Below, one piece after another: positions 1 through 8,982 of a stretch of DNA of 64,000 nt. This DNA comes from Caballeronia concitans (GTDB lineage: Bacteria > Pseudomonadota > Gammaproteobacteria > Burkholderiales > Burkholderiaceae), in the NCBI RefSeq assembly GCF_001544615.1, contig NZ_FCNV02000011.1, positions 1-64,000 of the forward strand. Direction: 5' to 3'. The notes beneath the pieces are model-generated. The model did no database searches. It was given only the letters and a program-made list of their open reading frames with translations, and was not told the origin of the DNA. The position numbers and the translations under genes were made by a program. The stretch's first letter is position 1. Each line of letters starts with the position of its first letter.

Positions 1-76
1 GCGGGAGTAGCTCAGTTGGTAGAGCGCAACCTTGCCAAGGTTGAGGTCGCGAGTTCGAGACTCGTCTCCCGCTCCA
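1..76 (+). tRNA. tRNA-Gly (GCC), first copy
   Basis: A complete cloverleaf begins at base 1. The acceptor arm GCGGGAG pairs with CTCCCGC, the anticodon loop is flanked by CTT and AAG around GCC, the TTCGAGA T-loop is present and CCA is encoded. An identical copy follows about 80 bp downstream, so this is a tandem glycine tRNA pair. The promoter must lie upstream of the window. Confidence 0.97.
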
Positions 77-156
77 GATTTGGAAGTTCGGTGTGAGCAG
101 CGCTAATCGGTTCGGTCGGCGAAGCGGCATCGGAAAGCAGTAGCAGTGCAGGATAC

Positions 157-232
157 GCGGGAGTAGCTCAGTTGGTAGAGCGCAACCTTGCCAAGGTTGA
201 GGTCGCGAGTTCGAGACTCGTCTCCCGCTCCA
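157..232 (+). tRNA. tRNA-Gly (GCC), second copy
   Basis: Base-for-base identical to the tRNA at 1-76, with anticodon GCC and encoded CCA. The short spacer contains no obvious promoter, so the two are probably co-transcribed. A hairpin with a T-run follows directly. Confidence 0.97.
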
Positions 233-235
233 GTC

Positions 236-261
236 AAAGGGGAAGCAGCGCTTCCCTTTTT
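236..261 (+). terminator. Rho-independent terminator after tRNA-Gly pair
   Basis: The stem GGGAAGC / GCTTCCC has a three-base loop and is followed by five T residues. It sits four bases after the second tRNA-Gly. It could be leaky, since tRNA-Cys follows within 65 bp. Confidence 0.6.
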
Positions 262-323
262 GTTTGGCAGTCTTTGTTGGTATCTGGCTGGCTTGAGGCC
301 GGTCGGCACACCACACCGCTCGT

Positions 324-397
324 GGCGCGATAGCAAAGCGGTTATGCAGCGGCCTGCAAAGCCGTTTAGACCGGTTCGACTCCGGTTCGCGCCTCCA
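324..397 (+). tRNA. tRNA-Cys (GCA)
   Basis: The acceptor arm GGCGCGA pairs with TCGCGCC, the discriminator is T, and CCA is encoded. The anticodon is GCA within the loop CTGCAAA. The length of 74 nt is normal for bacterial tRNA-Cys. It completes a Gly-Gly-Cys cluster. Confidence 0.96.
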
Positions 398-400
398 CTT

Positions 401-430
401 AAAAAGCCCTGACTCGTCAGGGCTTTTTCT
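401..430 (+). terminator. Rho-independent terminator after tRNA-Cys
   Basis: A perfect inverted repeat (AAAAAGCCCTGAC / GTCAGGGCTTTTT) sits three bases after the tRNA-Cys CCA end and is followed by more T residues. It separates the tRNA cluster from the acetyltransferase gene. Confidence 0.85.
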
Positions 431-504
431 TTTTCCGCGCCGTTTTGCTCCGGCTGCCGCGCGGCATAATTGCGGCACGCCGAAAGGCCCACGATACCTA
501 CATC

Positions 505-999
505 ATGACCACCCAACTCTCCGACCTTGAATGGCGCTGGAAGCGCTTCGACGACCTGACGACCGCCGAGGTCTACGACATGCTCGCCGCCCGCAGCGCC
601 GTGTTCGTCGTCGAGCAGAATTGCGTGTATGGGGATGTCGACGGGCTCGATGTCGACGCGTGGCATCTGCTGGCGTACGGGGAAGGGGAGAAGCGTCCGA
701 CGCTCGCGGGTTATCTGCGCGTGTTGCTGCCGGGCTTTCCGGACGCGAACGAGAAGGACGTGCGCATCGGCCGCGTGCTGACGACCGCCGGCTTTCGGGG
801 CATGAAGCTCGGCAACGCGATGCTCGAACGCGCGCTCCACGAAATCCTCAAGCAATGGCCCGATGAGCCGGTCAGCCTGCACGCGCAGGCGCATCTGCAG
901 CGCTTTTACGGGGCGTTCGGTTTCGTCGCTTCGTCGGGCGTGCATGACGAGGACGGCATTCCGCACGTCTGGATGCGCCGTCCCGGTTTCGATTCCTGA
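505..999 (+). CDS. ElaA-family GNAT N-acetyltransferase
   Basis: The 164-residue protein opens with a tryptophan-rich strand and a YDMLAARSAVFVVEQ segment typical of ElaA-type GNAT proteins. A central acetyl-CoA-binding region (IGRVLTTAGFRGMKLG) is the equivalent of the V/I-x-P-x-x-R-x-x-G-x-G/A loop. It is expected to transfer acetyl from acetyl-CoA to an unknown small amine. The ATG at 505 was chosen because ElaA proteins start just before the LEWRW segment; an in-frame TTG at 445 would add an unlikely basic extension. The last 94 bases overlap the convergent ctaG-like gene. The substrate cannot be inferred. Confidence 0.85.
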   Translation: MTTQLSDLEWRWKRFDDLTTAEVYDMLAARSAVFVVEQNCVYGDVDGLDVDAWHLLAYGEGEKRPTLAGYLRVLLPGFPDANEKDVRIGRVLTTAGFRGMKLGNAMLERALHEILKQWPDEPVSLHAQAHLQRFYGAFGFVASSGVHDEDGIPHVWMRRPGFDS

Positions 1000-1814
1000 C
1001 GCAGCCGCGCCCGCGCCGATAGCCGCAGCCAGTGCCGCAGCGCGATCAGCGCGCCGATCACGCTCATCATCGAGCCGGGAATCCAGAGCAGGAGACCGCC
1101 TACCTGCTGGTCGCGCATCGGCGTGATCCAGGTGAAGGCGCGGCCGCAGATCGAATAGATCGGATAAAGCTCGTGCGACGAAAAAAAGATGAACGCACCG
1201 AGAATGATCTGCGGCGGAATCGCGGCGATGACCACGAGAATGCGTCGTCCGGGCGCGAGCCGAGCGGGCGGCGCGGGGCGCGGATCGAGCACGAGCCACC
1301 AGAAGAGCAGGCCGTCGATCACCATGCTCCAGTTCATCACGCGGTAGAGGCGATAGTCGAGCATCGCCTTGAAATGGATGGGCGAGAGCAGCCAGAAATA
1401 GATCAGCCCGACGAACAGCACCACCGCGACCACCGGATTGAACACGATATCCGCCGCCACGCGCGCCACCCGCGTTTGCGCGGCGGGACGCAGCCAGCGG
1501 CGTCGCCATTCGAACGGCACGCCCGCGCGCAGCGCCGCGCCGGGATACGACAGCGCGATCAGAAAAGGCCCGAGGTGATGCAGCACCAGATGCTGCAGCC
1601 GATGCATGAAGAACTCGTGCTCGAAGAAGTAATCGAGCCGCGTATGCAGCGCGACGTAGAGCGCGCCCAGCCCCAGCCAGAACGCGATCCGGCGCGATAG
1701 CGACACCCGCGCATGCCGCGCGCCGCGCGCGAACAGCACGGCGGCGATCAGCACCGCGATGACGACCGTCGGCGACGGCTCCCACGGATCGAGCCAGTAG
1801 AGGAGCGTCGTCAT
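906..1814 (-). CDS. CtaG-family cytochrome c oxidase assembly protein
   Basis: A 302-residue integral membrane protein with about seven hydrophobic segments and conserved membrane histidines (EHEFFMHRLQHLVLHHLGP around residues 65-85). This pattern fits the Caa3_CtaG family, which helps deliver copper to haem-copper oxidase. It lies two bases downstream of the SCO gene, so the pair is very probably one transcript for Cu-A/Cu-B assembly. The last ~31 residues are hydrophilic and are encoded antisense to the end of the acetyltransferase gene. That tail looks like a read-through extension rather than a conserved part of the family. The gene stands apart from any cox structural operon in this window. 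Confidence 0.85.
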   Translation of the reverse strand: MTTLLYWLDPWEPSPTVVIAVLIAAVLFARGARHARVSLSRRIAFWLGLGALYVALHTRLDYFFEHEFFMHRLQHLVLHHLGPFLIALSYPGAALRAGVPFEWRRRWLRPAAQTRVARVAADIVFNPVVAVVLFVGLIYFWLLSPIHFKAMLDYRLYRVMNWSMVIDGLLFWWLVLDPRPAPPARLAPGRRILVVIAAIPPQIILGAFIFFSSHELYPIYSICGRAFTWITPMRDQQVGGLLLWIPGSMMSVIGALIALRHWLRLSARARLRQESKPGRRIQTCGMPSSSCTPDEATKPNAP

Positions 1815-1816
1815 GG

Positions 1817-2458
1817 TCAGGCGTCCTTCGAGCGGATCACGCGGCGCAAGTCGGCGGCGATCGCGTCGATCGAATCGCGGTCGGTGGCGAGCAGGCGCGC
1901 GTGGCCGTCGCGATCGAAGATATAGACCGCCGAGCTGTGCGTGACTTCATACGCGCCGCTCGGATCGCGCTTCTCCATCTGATACGCGATGCGATACCGC
2001 TGCGCCACCGCTTCGATCGCGCGATCGTTGCCCGTGAGGCCGACGGCGTGCTTGTCGTCGAAGGCGCGGACGTAGGCGTGCAGAAGCGCGGGCGTGTCGC
2101 GCGCGGGATCGACGGAGACGAACATGATGCGCGCCTTGTCCGCATCCGGCCCGAGCTGCTGAAGGACCTGCATGAGGCGCGCCATCGTTTCCGGACAGAC
2201 ATCGGGGCAATGCGTGTAGCCGAAATACACGAGCGTCGCGCGGCCCGCGAAAGACTGGCCGGTGACGTGCGCGCCGGTATCGTCGGTGAGAGAGAAGTCC
2301 AGATCCGGCAGATGCCCGGAAACGTCGGTGAGATGCCACGGCTCGGCAGGACGCGAGCAGGCGGCAAGCGTGCAAAGCGCCAATAGCGCGACGAATCCGC
2401 GCCAGCGTGCGGAGCGCCGAGCGGGCGAAAGCGGTGAAGCTGGGAACGAAGCGTGCAT
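1817..2458 (-). CDS. SCO1/SenC-family copper chaperone lipoprotein
   Basis: A 213-residue thioredoxin-fold protein of the SCO family, which supplies copper to the Cu-A site of cytochrome c oxidase at the periplasmic membrane face. It has a lipoprotein signal with lipobox LAAC (Cys34), the copper/thiol motif CPDVC (Cys84, Cys88) and the ligand histidine in VTHSS (His174). The ATG at 2458 was chosen because it places a short basic n-region before the hydrophobic segment. An in-frame ATG at 2506 would add 16 residues. It is followed after two bases by the ctaG-like gene. Confidence 0.9.
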   Translation of the reverse strand: MHASFPASPLSPARRSARWRGFVALLALCTLAACSRPAEPWHLTDVSGHLPDLDFSLTDDTGAHVTGQSFAGRATLVYFGYTHCPDVCPETMARLMQVLQQLGPDADKARIMFVSVDPARDTPALLHAYVRAFDDKHAVGLTGNDRAIEAVAQRYRIAYQMEKRDPSGAYEVTHSSAVYIFDRDGHARLLATDRDSIDAIAADLRRVIRSKDA

Positions 2459-2721
2459 CGAGATGAGCGAAAGCGGCGTGCTGCGGGGGTTTGAAGGCTG
2501 AAGCATCTATCGCAAAATACACGCCTTCAGGGTCGCAGGTGGCGCATCATCTAGCTTGCGGCCTATTTTTGAGACGATTTGCCGCATACTTCAGGCTCGC
2601 CGAAAGCCCGCCGATTTCGTTCGTAAGCGCGACGACATGGAAACCGAAAGGTTTCGCACGTAACATGCGCGCCTGAGCGCCGGCTCGCGCCCATTCAAGG
2701 CAAACCACAGGCCCACGATCG

Positions 2722-3474
2722 ATGCAAATTCTTCCCGATTCCCTGTCTCTTGCCGAGACCGCGTTTTTCTTCGATTTCGACGGCACGCTCGTCGAGCTCG
2801 CCTCCACGCCCGACGGCATTTTCGTGCCGCGTTCGGTGCCCGACATCCTCGCATCGCTGCGGCGCGCGACGAACAGCGCGGTCGCGGTGCTGTCGGGGCG
2901 CGCCATCGACGCCATCGACGGATTCCTGCAGATGCCTGATCTGCCCGTCGCCGGCATGCACGGCGCGGAGCGGCGCGACGCCAACGGCGATGTCCAGCGC
3001 ATCGGTTTCCACGACGAGCGGCTTCTGCGCATGGAGCACGTGCTCGAAGCCGTCGTCGGCGCGAATCCCGGCATGTTGCTCGAAATCAAGGGCGCGGCGC
3101 TCGCGCTGCACTATCGCAACGCGCCCGAACGCGAGCCGACCGCGCGCGCGGCCACCGAGCGTCTGGTGAAGGAATACGCCGACGCCTACGTGCTTCAGCC
3201 GGGCAAGATGGTCTACGAAATCAAGCCGAAGGACGTCGACAAGGGCCGCGCGCTGCGTGCCTTCATGGCCGAGCCGCCGTTCACGGGCCGCAAGCCGGTG
3301 TTCATCGGCGACGATCTGACCGATGAAAAAGGCTTCGCGGTCGTCAACGAATTCGATGGCCTATCGATCAAGGTCGGCCCCGGCGACACCGTCGCGCGGG
3401 CGCGTATCGAATCGGTGGAACTGCTGCTCGACTGGCTGCAGGTGATCGCGGGCACGGCGGGGAAGCACGCGTGA
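2722..3474 (+). CDS. otsB: Trehalose-6-phosphate phosphatase
   Basis: A 250-residue HAD-superfamily phosphatase that removes phosphate from trehalose-6-phosphate, the last step of trehalose synthesis. Motif I is DFDGT with nucleophile Asp18 and acid/base Asp20. Motif II includes LSGR, and motif IV is GDDLTDE (Asp197/Asp198), all diagnostic of OtsB. The gene overlaps the otsA start by four bases (GTGA), indicating translational coupling. The order otsB then otsA is the reverse of pathway order. The cytoplasmic product is an osmoprotectant and stress disaccharide. Confidence 0.95.
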   Translation: MQILPDSLSLAETAFFFDFDGTLVELASTPDGIFVPRSVPDILASLRRATNSAVAVLSGRAIDAIDGFLQMPDLPVAGMHGAERRDANGDVQRIGFHDERLLRMEHVLEAVVGANPGMLLEIKGAALALHYRNAPEREPTARAATERLVKEYADAYVLQPGKMVYEIKPKDVDKGRALRAFMAEPPFTGRKPVFIGDDLTDEKGFAVVNEFDGLSIKVGPGDTVARARIESVELLLDWLQVIAGTAGKHA

Positions 3475-4853
3475 GCCGGCTCATCATCGTATCGAACCGG
3501 GTCGCGCCGATCTCGGAAGGCGGCCCCGCGGCAGGCGGACTCGCGGTCGGCGTGTACGACGCGCTCAAGGAAACCGGCGGCGTGTGGTTCGGCTGGAGCG
3601 GCGACGTGCTCGCCGCGCCGCCCGAAGCGATCAGCCTGGAAGAGCAGGGGCCGGTGACGTTCGCGACCATCGGGCTCGCGCGCCGCGATTACGACCAGTA
3701 CTACCGCGGCTTTTCGAACGCGACGCTCTGGCCCGCGTTTCACTATCGCCCGGATCTGATCGAATTCGATCGCGACGAATACGACGGCTATTGCCGCGTG
3801 AACCGATGGCTCACCGCGCAGCTCGCGCCGCTGCTCAGGCCGGACGACGTCATCTGGGTTCACGATTACCACCTGATTCCGTTCGCACAGGCGTTGCGCG
3901 AGCTGGGCGTGAAGAATCGCATCGGCTTCTTTCTGCACATTCCGTTCCCGGCGTCGCAGATTTTGCTGAGCGTGCCGCGTCATCGCGAACTCGTCGAGGC
4001 GCTGTGCGCGTTCGATCTGCTCGGCTTCCAGACGGAGCCGGATCTGCGCGCGTTCTGCGATTACATCGAAACCGAAGCGGGCGGCGCGCTCACGCGGCAC
4101 GCGGAGAAGCCGGTCGAAGTCCGCGCGTTCGGCAAGACGCTGAAGGCGGCGGCGTATCCGATCGGCGTGTATCCGGACGAAGTCCGCGCGCTCGCGAAGG
4201 ACGGCGAAAGCGGCCGCGACGTGCAGACGGTCAAGGCGACGCTGCACGAACGCAAGCTCGTGATGAGCGTAGACCGGCTCGATTATTCGAAGGGGCTCGT
4301 CGAGCGCTTCCGTGCGTTCGAGCGCCTGATGGAGCACGATCCGCACCAGCGCAACAACGTGTCGTTCCTGCAGATCGCGCCGCCGACGCGCTCGGACGTC
4401 GACGCCTACCGCGACATCCGGCTACAACTGGAAGCAGAGTCCGGGCGCATCAACGGGCGATACGCCGAACTGGACTGGACACCGATCCGCTATATCCATC
4501 GGCAGTACGAGCGGCCCGTGCTTGCCGCGCTTTTTCGCGAGGCGCATGTCGGCTTCGTCACGCCGCTGCGCGACGGCATGAATCTCGTCGCGAAGGAGTA
4601 CGTGTCCGCGCAGGATCCGGACGATCCCGGCGTGCTCGTGCTCTCGCAATTCGCGGGCGCGGCGCGTGAGCTGACGGCGGCGCTGATCGTGAATCCGCTC
4701 GATATAGACGGCATGGCCGAAGCGCTCGCCACCGCGCTCGCGATGCCGCTCGATGAACGCCGCGCGCGGCATCGGGAAATGTATGCGCTGCTGCGCGACA
4801 ACAACGTGTCCGTGTGGCGCGACAATTTTCTGAGTGATCTGAAGACTCGCTGA
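3471..4853 (+). CDS. otsA: Trehalose-6-phosphate synthase (UDP/GDP-glucose dependent)
   Basis: A 460-residue GT20-family enzyme that joins a nucleotide-activated glucose to glucose-6-phosphate. Visible motifs are the N-terminal SNRVAP and GGLAVG loops that bind glucose-6-phosphate, WVHDYHL near residue 130, FFLHIPFP near 150 and DRLDYSKG near 268. The C-terminal [12 protein letters not shown] segment binds the nucleotide sugar. The length matches the family (E. coli 474). The start is GTG, overlapping the otsB stop. A strong terminator follows directly, so otsBA is a closed two-gene unit. Confidence 0.95.
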   Translation: MSRLIIVSNRVAPISEGGPAAGGLAVGVYDALKETGGVWFGWSGDVLAAPPEAISLEEQGPVTFATIGLARRDYDQYYRGFSNATLWPAFHYRPDLIEFDRDEYDGYCRVNRWLTAQLAPLLRPDDVIWVHDYHLIPFAQALRELGVKNRIGFFLHIPFPASQILLSVPRHRELVEALCAFDLLGFQTEPDLRAFCDYIETEAGGALTRHAEKPVEVRAFGKTLKAAAYPIGVYPDEVRALAKDGESGRDVQTVKATLHERKLVMSVDRLDYSKGLVERFRAFERLMEHDPHQRNNVSFLQIAPPTRSDVDAYRDIRLQLEAESGRINGRYAELDWTPIRYIHRQYERPVLAALFREAHVGFVTPLRDGMNLVAKEYVSAQDPDDPGVLVLSQFAGAARELTAALIVNPLDIDGMAEALATALAMPLDERRARHREMYALLRDNNVSVWRDNFLSDLKTR

Positions 4854-4856
4854 ACG

Positions 4857-4897
4857 CAAAAAAGCCGCGCTTCCTTTCGGAGAGCGCGGCTTTTTTG
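4857..4897 (+). terminator. Bidirectional terminator between otsA and ABC exporter
   Basis: The stem AAAAAGCCGCGCT / AGCGCGGCTTTTTT encloses a loop of about 11 bases, with T-runs on both strands. It lies between the convergent otsA and ABC transporter genes and can serve both. Confidence 0.88.
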
Positions 4898-4906
4898 TCT
4901 CGATGC

Positions 4907-6730
4907 TCAGGCCGGCTGCTTGTGCGGCGTCGCGACGATCGACGGCAGTTTGCCGTGCTGCTTCGCCAGCAACTCGCGATACAGCCCCGGACGCTCGCGC
5001 AGTTCTTGCGGCGAGCCGTCGTCGATGACCTTGCCCGCGCTCATCACGATGATCCGGTCGAAGTTCTGCAGCGTCGAGAGCCGGTGCGCGATCGCAATCA
5101 CCGTGCGGCCGACCATCAGCCGGTCGAGCGCCTGCTGAATCGCTTCTTCCGATGCGGAATCGAGCGCGGACGTCGCTTCGTCGAGCAGCAGGATCGGCGC
5201 GTTCTTCAGAATGGCGCGCGCAATCGCGATGCGTTGCCGCTGTCCGCCCGACAGCTTCACGCCGCGATCGCCGACGATCGTATCGAAACCTTCCGGCATC
5301 GCTTCGATGAAGTCCGTGCAGCGCGCCTCGCGGGCAGCGGCGAGCACTTCCTCGCGGCTCGCGTCCGGACGCCCATACGCGATGTTCTCGAACACCGTGC
5401 GATGGAACAGCGAAATGTCCTGCGGCACGAGCGCGATCGCGTGGCGCAGGCTGTCCTGCGTGATCGCGCCGATATCCTGGCCGTCGATCTTGATGCTGCC
5501 CTTCTGCGTCTCGTAGAAACGCTGCAGCAGCGCGAGCACGGTCGACTTGCCCGCGCCCGACTTGCCGATCAGCCCGACGCGCTGGCCCGGCTCGATATGC
5601 AGATGGAAGTTGTCGAGAATCGGGCGGCGGCGCGGATACGCAAACGTGACGCCTTCGAAATCGACGCGTCCGCCTTGCGGCACGAGTTCCGTCGCGTCCG
5701 AGCGATCCGGCATGCCGTGCGGCTCGAGCAACGTCTGCACGGCTTCCGCGAGACGCGCGACGTGCTGCGTGACATCGACGAGCGCGACGGCGAGATCCCG
5801 CGTTCCGTGCAGGATCGTGAAGCCGAGCGAGCTGACGAGCACGATGTCGCCGGACGTCGCCTGGCCTTTGGACCATAGCCACAGCGCCCAGCCGAGCAGC
5901 CCGGCGGACAGGATCGCGGTCACGACCGCATGGAACAGGCGCAGCTTCTCCAGATACAGCAGGCTTTGCTGACGCGCGACCATTTCGGCCTTCACGGTCG
6001 AGCCGAAGCGCTTCTGCTCGCGGAAGGTCATGCCGAACGCGCGCACGAGCGACATGTTGCCGATCACGTCGACGAGTTCGCCATCCACCGATGCCGCCTT
6101 CGAAGCGAAGCTGTGATGCCGCGCCGAGCCGCGCTTCGCGAGCCGGTACAGGATGAACGCGAGCACGAGCGAGCAGCACATGAGGCCGGCGGCCATCAGC
6201 GGATTCACCGCGACGATCATCACGATCGCGCCCAGCACCGCGATGCACGGCGGCAGGACGTTCCACGCCATCACGTTCTCGGACGTATAGATCGCGTTCG
6301 ATGTCGCCGTGATCCGGCTCGCGAGCATGCCCGGCTGCTTCTCCGAGAAGTACGTCGGCGAGTGGCCGGACAGATACGAGAAGAGATCCTTGCGCAAGTC
6401 GCCGGTGACGATCACGAAGACGTGCGCGCCGACCCAGCCGCCGACCCGCCAGAGCAGGTTGTCGGCGGCGATCAGGCCGACCAGGATCATGAACGCGCCC
6501 CAGAGCGGACCGGGATGGCCGCGCCCCTGGCCGAGCACGTCGATCAGGTGCTTGATTGCGTACTGCGAGGCCAGCGCGCAACCGACCGCGGCGAACACGC
6601 TGAAGAGCACGACGGCATGAGCGACCGGGTGCCGGCGGATGTAGCGCAGGAGGAACGCGAGCGGGCGATTCGCATAGCTCGCGAGCTTCGCGTTGTGCGC
6701 GTTACGCTGGGAGACGGTGAGTTGGTCCAA
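4907..6730 (-). CDS. ABC exporter, fused membrane/ATPase subunit (MsbA-like)
   Basis: A 607-residue half-transporter with six N-terminal membrane helices (residues ~35-330) fused to an ATPase. Walker A is GKSGAGKST near residue 390, the signature is LSGGQRQR near 495, Walker B is ILLLDEATSALD and the switch histidine is in AIAHRLSTL. It should work as a homodimer pumping a lipid, peptide or drug. The overall form resembles MsbA or glycan-flippase exporters, but nothing nearby names the substrate. Transcribed alone, convergent with otsA. I do not assign msbA, since lpxK does not follow. Confidence 0.85.
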   Translation of the reverse strand: MDQLTVSQRNAHNAKLASYANRPLAFLLRYIRRHPVAHAVVLFSVFAAVGCALASQYAIKHLIDVLGQGRGHPGPLWGAFMILVGLIAADNLLWRVGGWVGAHVFVIVTGDLRKDLFSYLSGHSPTYFSEKQPGMLASRITATSNAIYTSENVMAWNVLPPCIAVLGAIVMIVAVNPLMAAGLMCCSLVLAFILYRLAKRGSARHHSFASKAASVDGELVDVIGNMSLVRAFGMTFREQKRFGSTVKAEMVARQQSLLYLEKLRLFHAVVTAILSAGLLGWALWLWSKGQATSGDIVLVSSLGFTILHGTRDLAVALVDVTQHVARLAEAVQTLLEPHGMPDRSDATELVPQGGRVDFEGVTFAYPRRRPILDNFHLHIEPGQRVGLIGKSGAGKSTVLALLQRFYETQKGSIKIDGQDIGAITQDSLRHAIALVPQDISLFHRTVFENIAYGRPDASREEVLAAAREARCTDFIEAMPEGFDTIVGDRGVKLSGGQRQRIAIARAILKNAPILLLDEATSALDSASEEAIQQALDRLMVGRTVIAIAHRLSTLQNFDRIIVMSAGKVIDDGSPQELRERPGLYRELLAKQHGKLPSIVATPHKQPA

Positions 6731-7629
6731 TGGTCTTTTTTGGTCGTAAAGCGGTTGAGCGTATGTTGCGCCTTCGGGCGATGCCGTTCAGATTGCACGT
6801 CCTGTCCGATACGCGCGCCCGCTGCGGCGCGATTCACGTCAAACCGGGCGACGCAGCGCCGCCTCCACTGGCTGAATTGTAGCCAGTAACACGACGGACG
6901 AACGTCATTCAGGCAAATGATGCGCGGAACATGTTGCCGGCCGAACATCGGGCAGGCGTTCTTCCAGTCAGCCACCTCGACGCTGCCTCGCGCCGCTGCT
7001 GCATGAGTCGCGCGAGCTGCCCCAAGTGGCTTCGGGCTTGGGCGCGCATTGTAAGCACAACGTGCGCTTTTTTGCGATGAAGCGTTGCCAGCGACGCTCG
7101 CCGCTGCGCACCCGTGGCGCCTTCGCGACAGCAGGGACGAAAGCATGCGCCGCGCCAGCATCGCAATGAGAAGACTCCGCGATTTGCGAACGCGAGGACA
7201 TTCCCGTGCATCGCCGCGGCACAGGTCCAATGTAGAACAACCTTAATAAACATGGGTTTGCAAAGTGTTTCCCCGGTGTAACAAGGTAAATAAGTTGAAA
7301 TGACCGCCTGTAGCCGCTGTAAAAAGCGCCATAATCCGCCCCGGGTTTTCACCTAGGTTTTTTGACAGGTTTCTGTAGGAAGCCGTCAACCTGCCGGACG
7401 CAAGCGCGTTAATTCCATGCGTGGCGTTTTTTGAGATATGGTCTCGGACTTGCTTTAGTCCGAATCGCGCCAACCAAGTGATCGGCGACCCCGCTTTTTC
7501 ACTCGAGCACCAAGCGCCTGCGCCGCGGCGAGTACGCGGCGGCAGCTTTCGCCCGAGCCGAGCGATTCGCTTTCGACGTCAACATGACAGCAGTACCTTG
7601 CCTGACCTTTCATTAGGAGTTTCACGACA
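6731..7629. other. Long intergenic region (~900 bp), no convincing gene
   Basis: This stretch separates the divergent ABC exporter and GT4 glycosyltransferase genes. Open frames here are short, arginine/serine-rich and lack ribosome binding sites. The part from about 7230 to 7480 is distinctly more AT-rich and contains a TTGACA box (7362-7367) and a small perfect hairpin (CGGACT / AGTCCG near 7445-7462). It probably holds a long 5' leader and the glycosyltransferase promoter. No known riboswitch pattern was recognised. Confidence 0.5.
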
Positions 7630-8691
7630 ATGCGAATCGCTCAAATCGCGCCCCTCCACGAGGCTGTTCCGCCGAAGCTGTATGGCGGCACGGAACGCGT
7701 GGTGTCTTATCTGACCGAGGCGCTCGTCGAGGCCGGACACGACGTCACGCTCTTCGCGAGCGGTGATTCGCAAACGTCCGCGAAGCTCGAAGCCTTCTGG
7801 CCGCAGGCGTTGCGCCTGGATCCGACGATCCGCGACACCATGGCCCCGCACATGCTGCTGCTCGAAGAAGTCCGCCGCCGCGCCGACGAATTCGACGTGC
7901 TGCATTTCCATATCGACTATTACCCGTTCTCGCTGTTCGCACGCCAGCCGGTGCCGTTCCTGACGACGATGCACGGCCGTCTCGATCTGCCCGAACTGCA
8001 GCCGATCTTCAGCACGTTCAACGACGTGCCGGTCGTGTCGATCTCGGATAACCAGCGCCAGCCGCTGCCGCAGGCGAACTGGCTGTCGACGGTCTACCAC
8101 GGCCTGCCGGAAAATCTGCTGACGCCGATCCCGAACGTGCAGCCGGGCTATCTCGCGTTCCTTGGCCGCATTTCGCCGGAGAAGCGCGTTGACCGGGCGA
8201 TCCGCATCGCGCAGGCCGCGGGCATGAAGATCAAGATCGCCGCGAAGCTCGACAAGGCCGATCGCGCTTATTACGAAGAAGAGATCAAGCCGCTCTTCGC
8301 GCTGCCGCACGTCGAGTACATCGGCGAGATCAGCGAAAGCGAGAAGACCGAATTCCTCGGCAACGCGCACGCGCTCTTGTTCCCGATCGACTGGCCGGAG
8401 CCCTTCGGCCTCGTGATGATCGAGGCGATGGCTTGCGGCACGCCGGTGATCGCGTTCAATCGCGGCTCGGTGCCGGAAGTGATCGAAAACGGCGTGTCGG
8501 GCTTCGTCGTCGAAGACGAACTGTCGGCGATCGCTGCGGTCAAGCGCCTCGATACCCTGTCGCGGGCGAAGGTTCGCGAAGCGTTCGAAACGCGCTTCTC
8601 GTCGAAGGTCATGGCTTCGCGTTACGTGCAGAACTACGAAGAACTGCTGCGCCAGAAGCGCCGCACGGTTCTGCGCGAAGCCAACGCCTGA
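7630..8691 (+). CDS. GT4-family glycosyltransferase
   Basis: A 353-residue retaining GT-B glycosyltransferase. The N-terminal GGTERVV loop (residues 19-25) is typical of GT4 acceptor domains. The C-terminal domain has the donor-binding FLGRISPEKRVD segment and EPFGLVMIEAMACGTPVIAF (from residue 257), which carries the E-x7-E motif. It would transfer a sugar from a nucleotide donor to an unknown acceptor, perhaps in envelope polysaccharide synthesis. A strong AGGAG lies 10 bases before the ATG. It stands alone behind an unusually long upstream region. Confidence 0.88.
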   Translation: MRIAQIAPLHEAVPPKLYGGTERVVSYLTEALVEAGHDVTLFASGDSQTSAKLEAFWPQALRLDPTIRDTMAPHMLLLEEVRRRADEFDVLHFHIDYYPFSLFARQPVPFLTTMHGRLDLPELQPIFSTFNDVPVVSISDNQRQPLPQANWLSTVYHGLPENLLTPIPNVQPGYLAFLGRISPEKRVDRAIRIAQAAGMKIKIAAKLDKADRAYYEEEIKPLFALPHVEYIGEISESEKTEFLGNAHALLFPIDWPEPFGLVMIEAMACGTPVIAFNRGSVPEVIENGVSGFVVEDELSAIAAVKRLDTLSRAKVREAFETRFSSKVMASRYVQNYEELLRQKRRTVLREANA

Positions 8692-8732
8692 GCGTTCCTG
8701 CTTCGACCGTGCCGCAGCGATGCGGCATGAAC

Positions 8733-8766
8733 ACGCCCCGCGCGCCGGAAGGTTCGCGGGGCGTTG
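8733..8766 (+). terminator. Hairpin after GT4 gene, probable terminator
   Basis: A perfect 10-bp stem ACGCCCCGCG / CGCGGGGCGT with a 12-base loop lies about 40 bp after the glycosyltransferase stop. The following T-tract is poor (TGTCGTATT), so termination strength is uncertain. Confidence 0.5.
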
Positions 8767-8827
8767 TCGTATTGAAACAGTAAGATTGAGATTTGGAGCG
8801 CCGGACCGCTTACCGCACGCGAAACCT

Positions 8828-8855
8828 CTGACGAGACGCGCAATCTCCCTATAAT
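8828..8855 (+). promoter_or_regulatory. Putative sigma-70 promoter for membrane protein at 8983
   Basis: A consensus -10 box TATAAT (8850-8855) is preceded at 16 bp by CTGACG (8828-8833), a partial -35 match. Transcription would start near 8862, giving a leader of about 120 nt that is unusually rich in hairpins. Confidence 0.5.
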
Positions 8856-8863
8856 GACCGGGC

Positions 8864-8975
8864 TTCGCGGCGCGCGAAGCGCATCGCCGCGTGGCGGCGT
8901 GCATGATGTATCGACAGCAACTCATTGCATGGGACCGGGTAGGGCGCTCGAGCGCCGATCCCGGTCGACAGGAGC
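8864..8975 (+). promoter_or_regulatory. Highly structured 5' leader of membrane protein gene
   Basis: Three hairpins occur in a row between the putative promoter and the gene: GCTTCGCG / CGCGAAGC, then CGCCGC / GCGGCG, then a two-part stem at 8933-8966 (GACCGGG / CCCGGTC outside, GGCGC-TCGA-GCGCC inside). The last ends just before the AGGAG ribosome binding site. The arrangement suggests control at the RNA level. No named riboswitch class was recognised. Confidence 0.4.
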
Positions 8976-8982
8976 GGACGTT

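Noticed and set aside
7243-7473. 76-codon reverse-strand frame in the AT-rich intergenic block
   Set aside because: No ribosome binding site and no recognisable domain; better explained as leader or promoter DNA.
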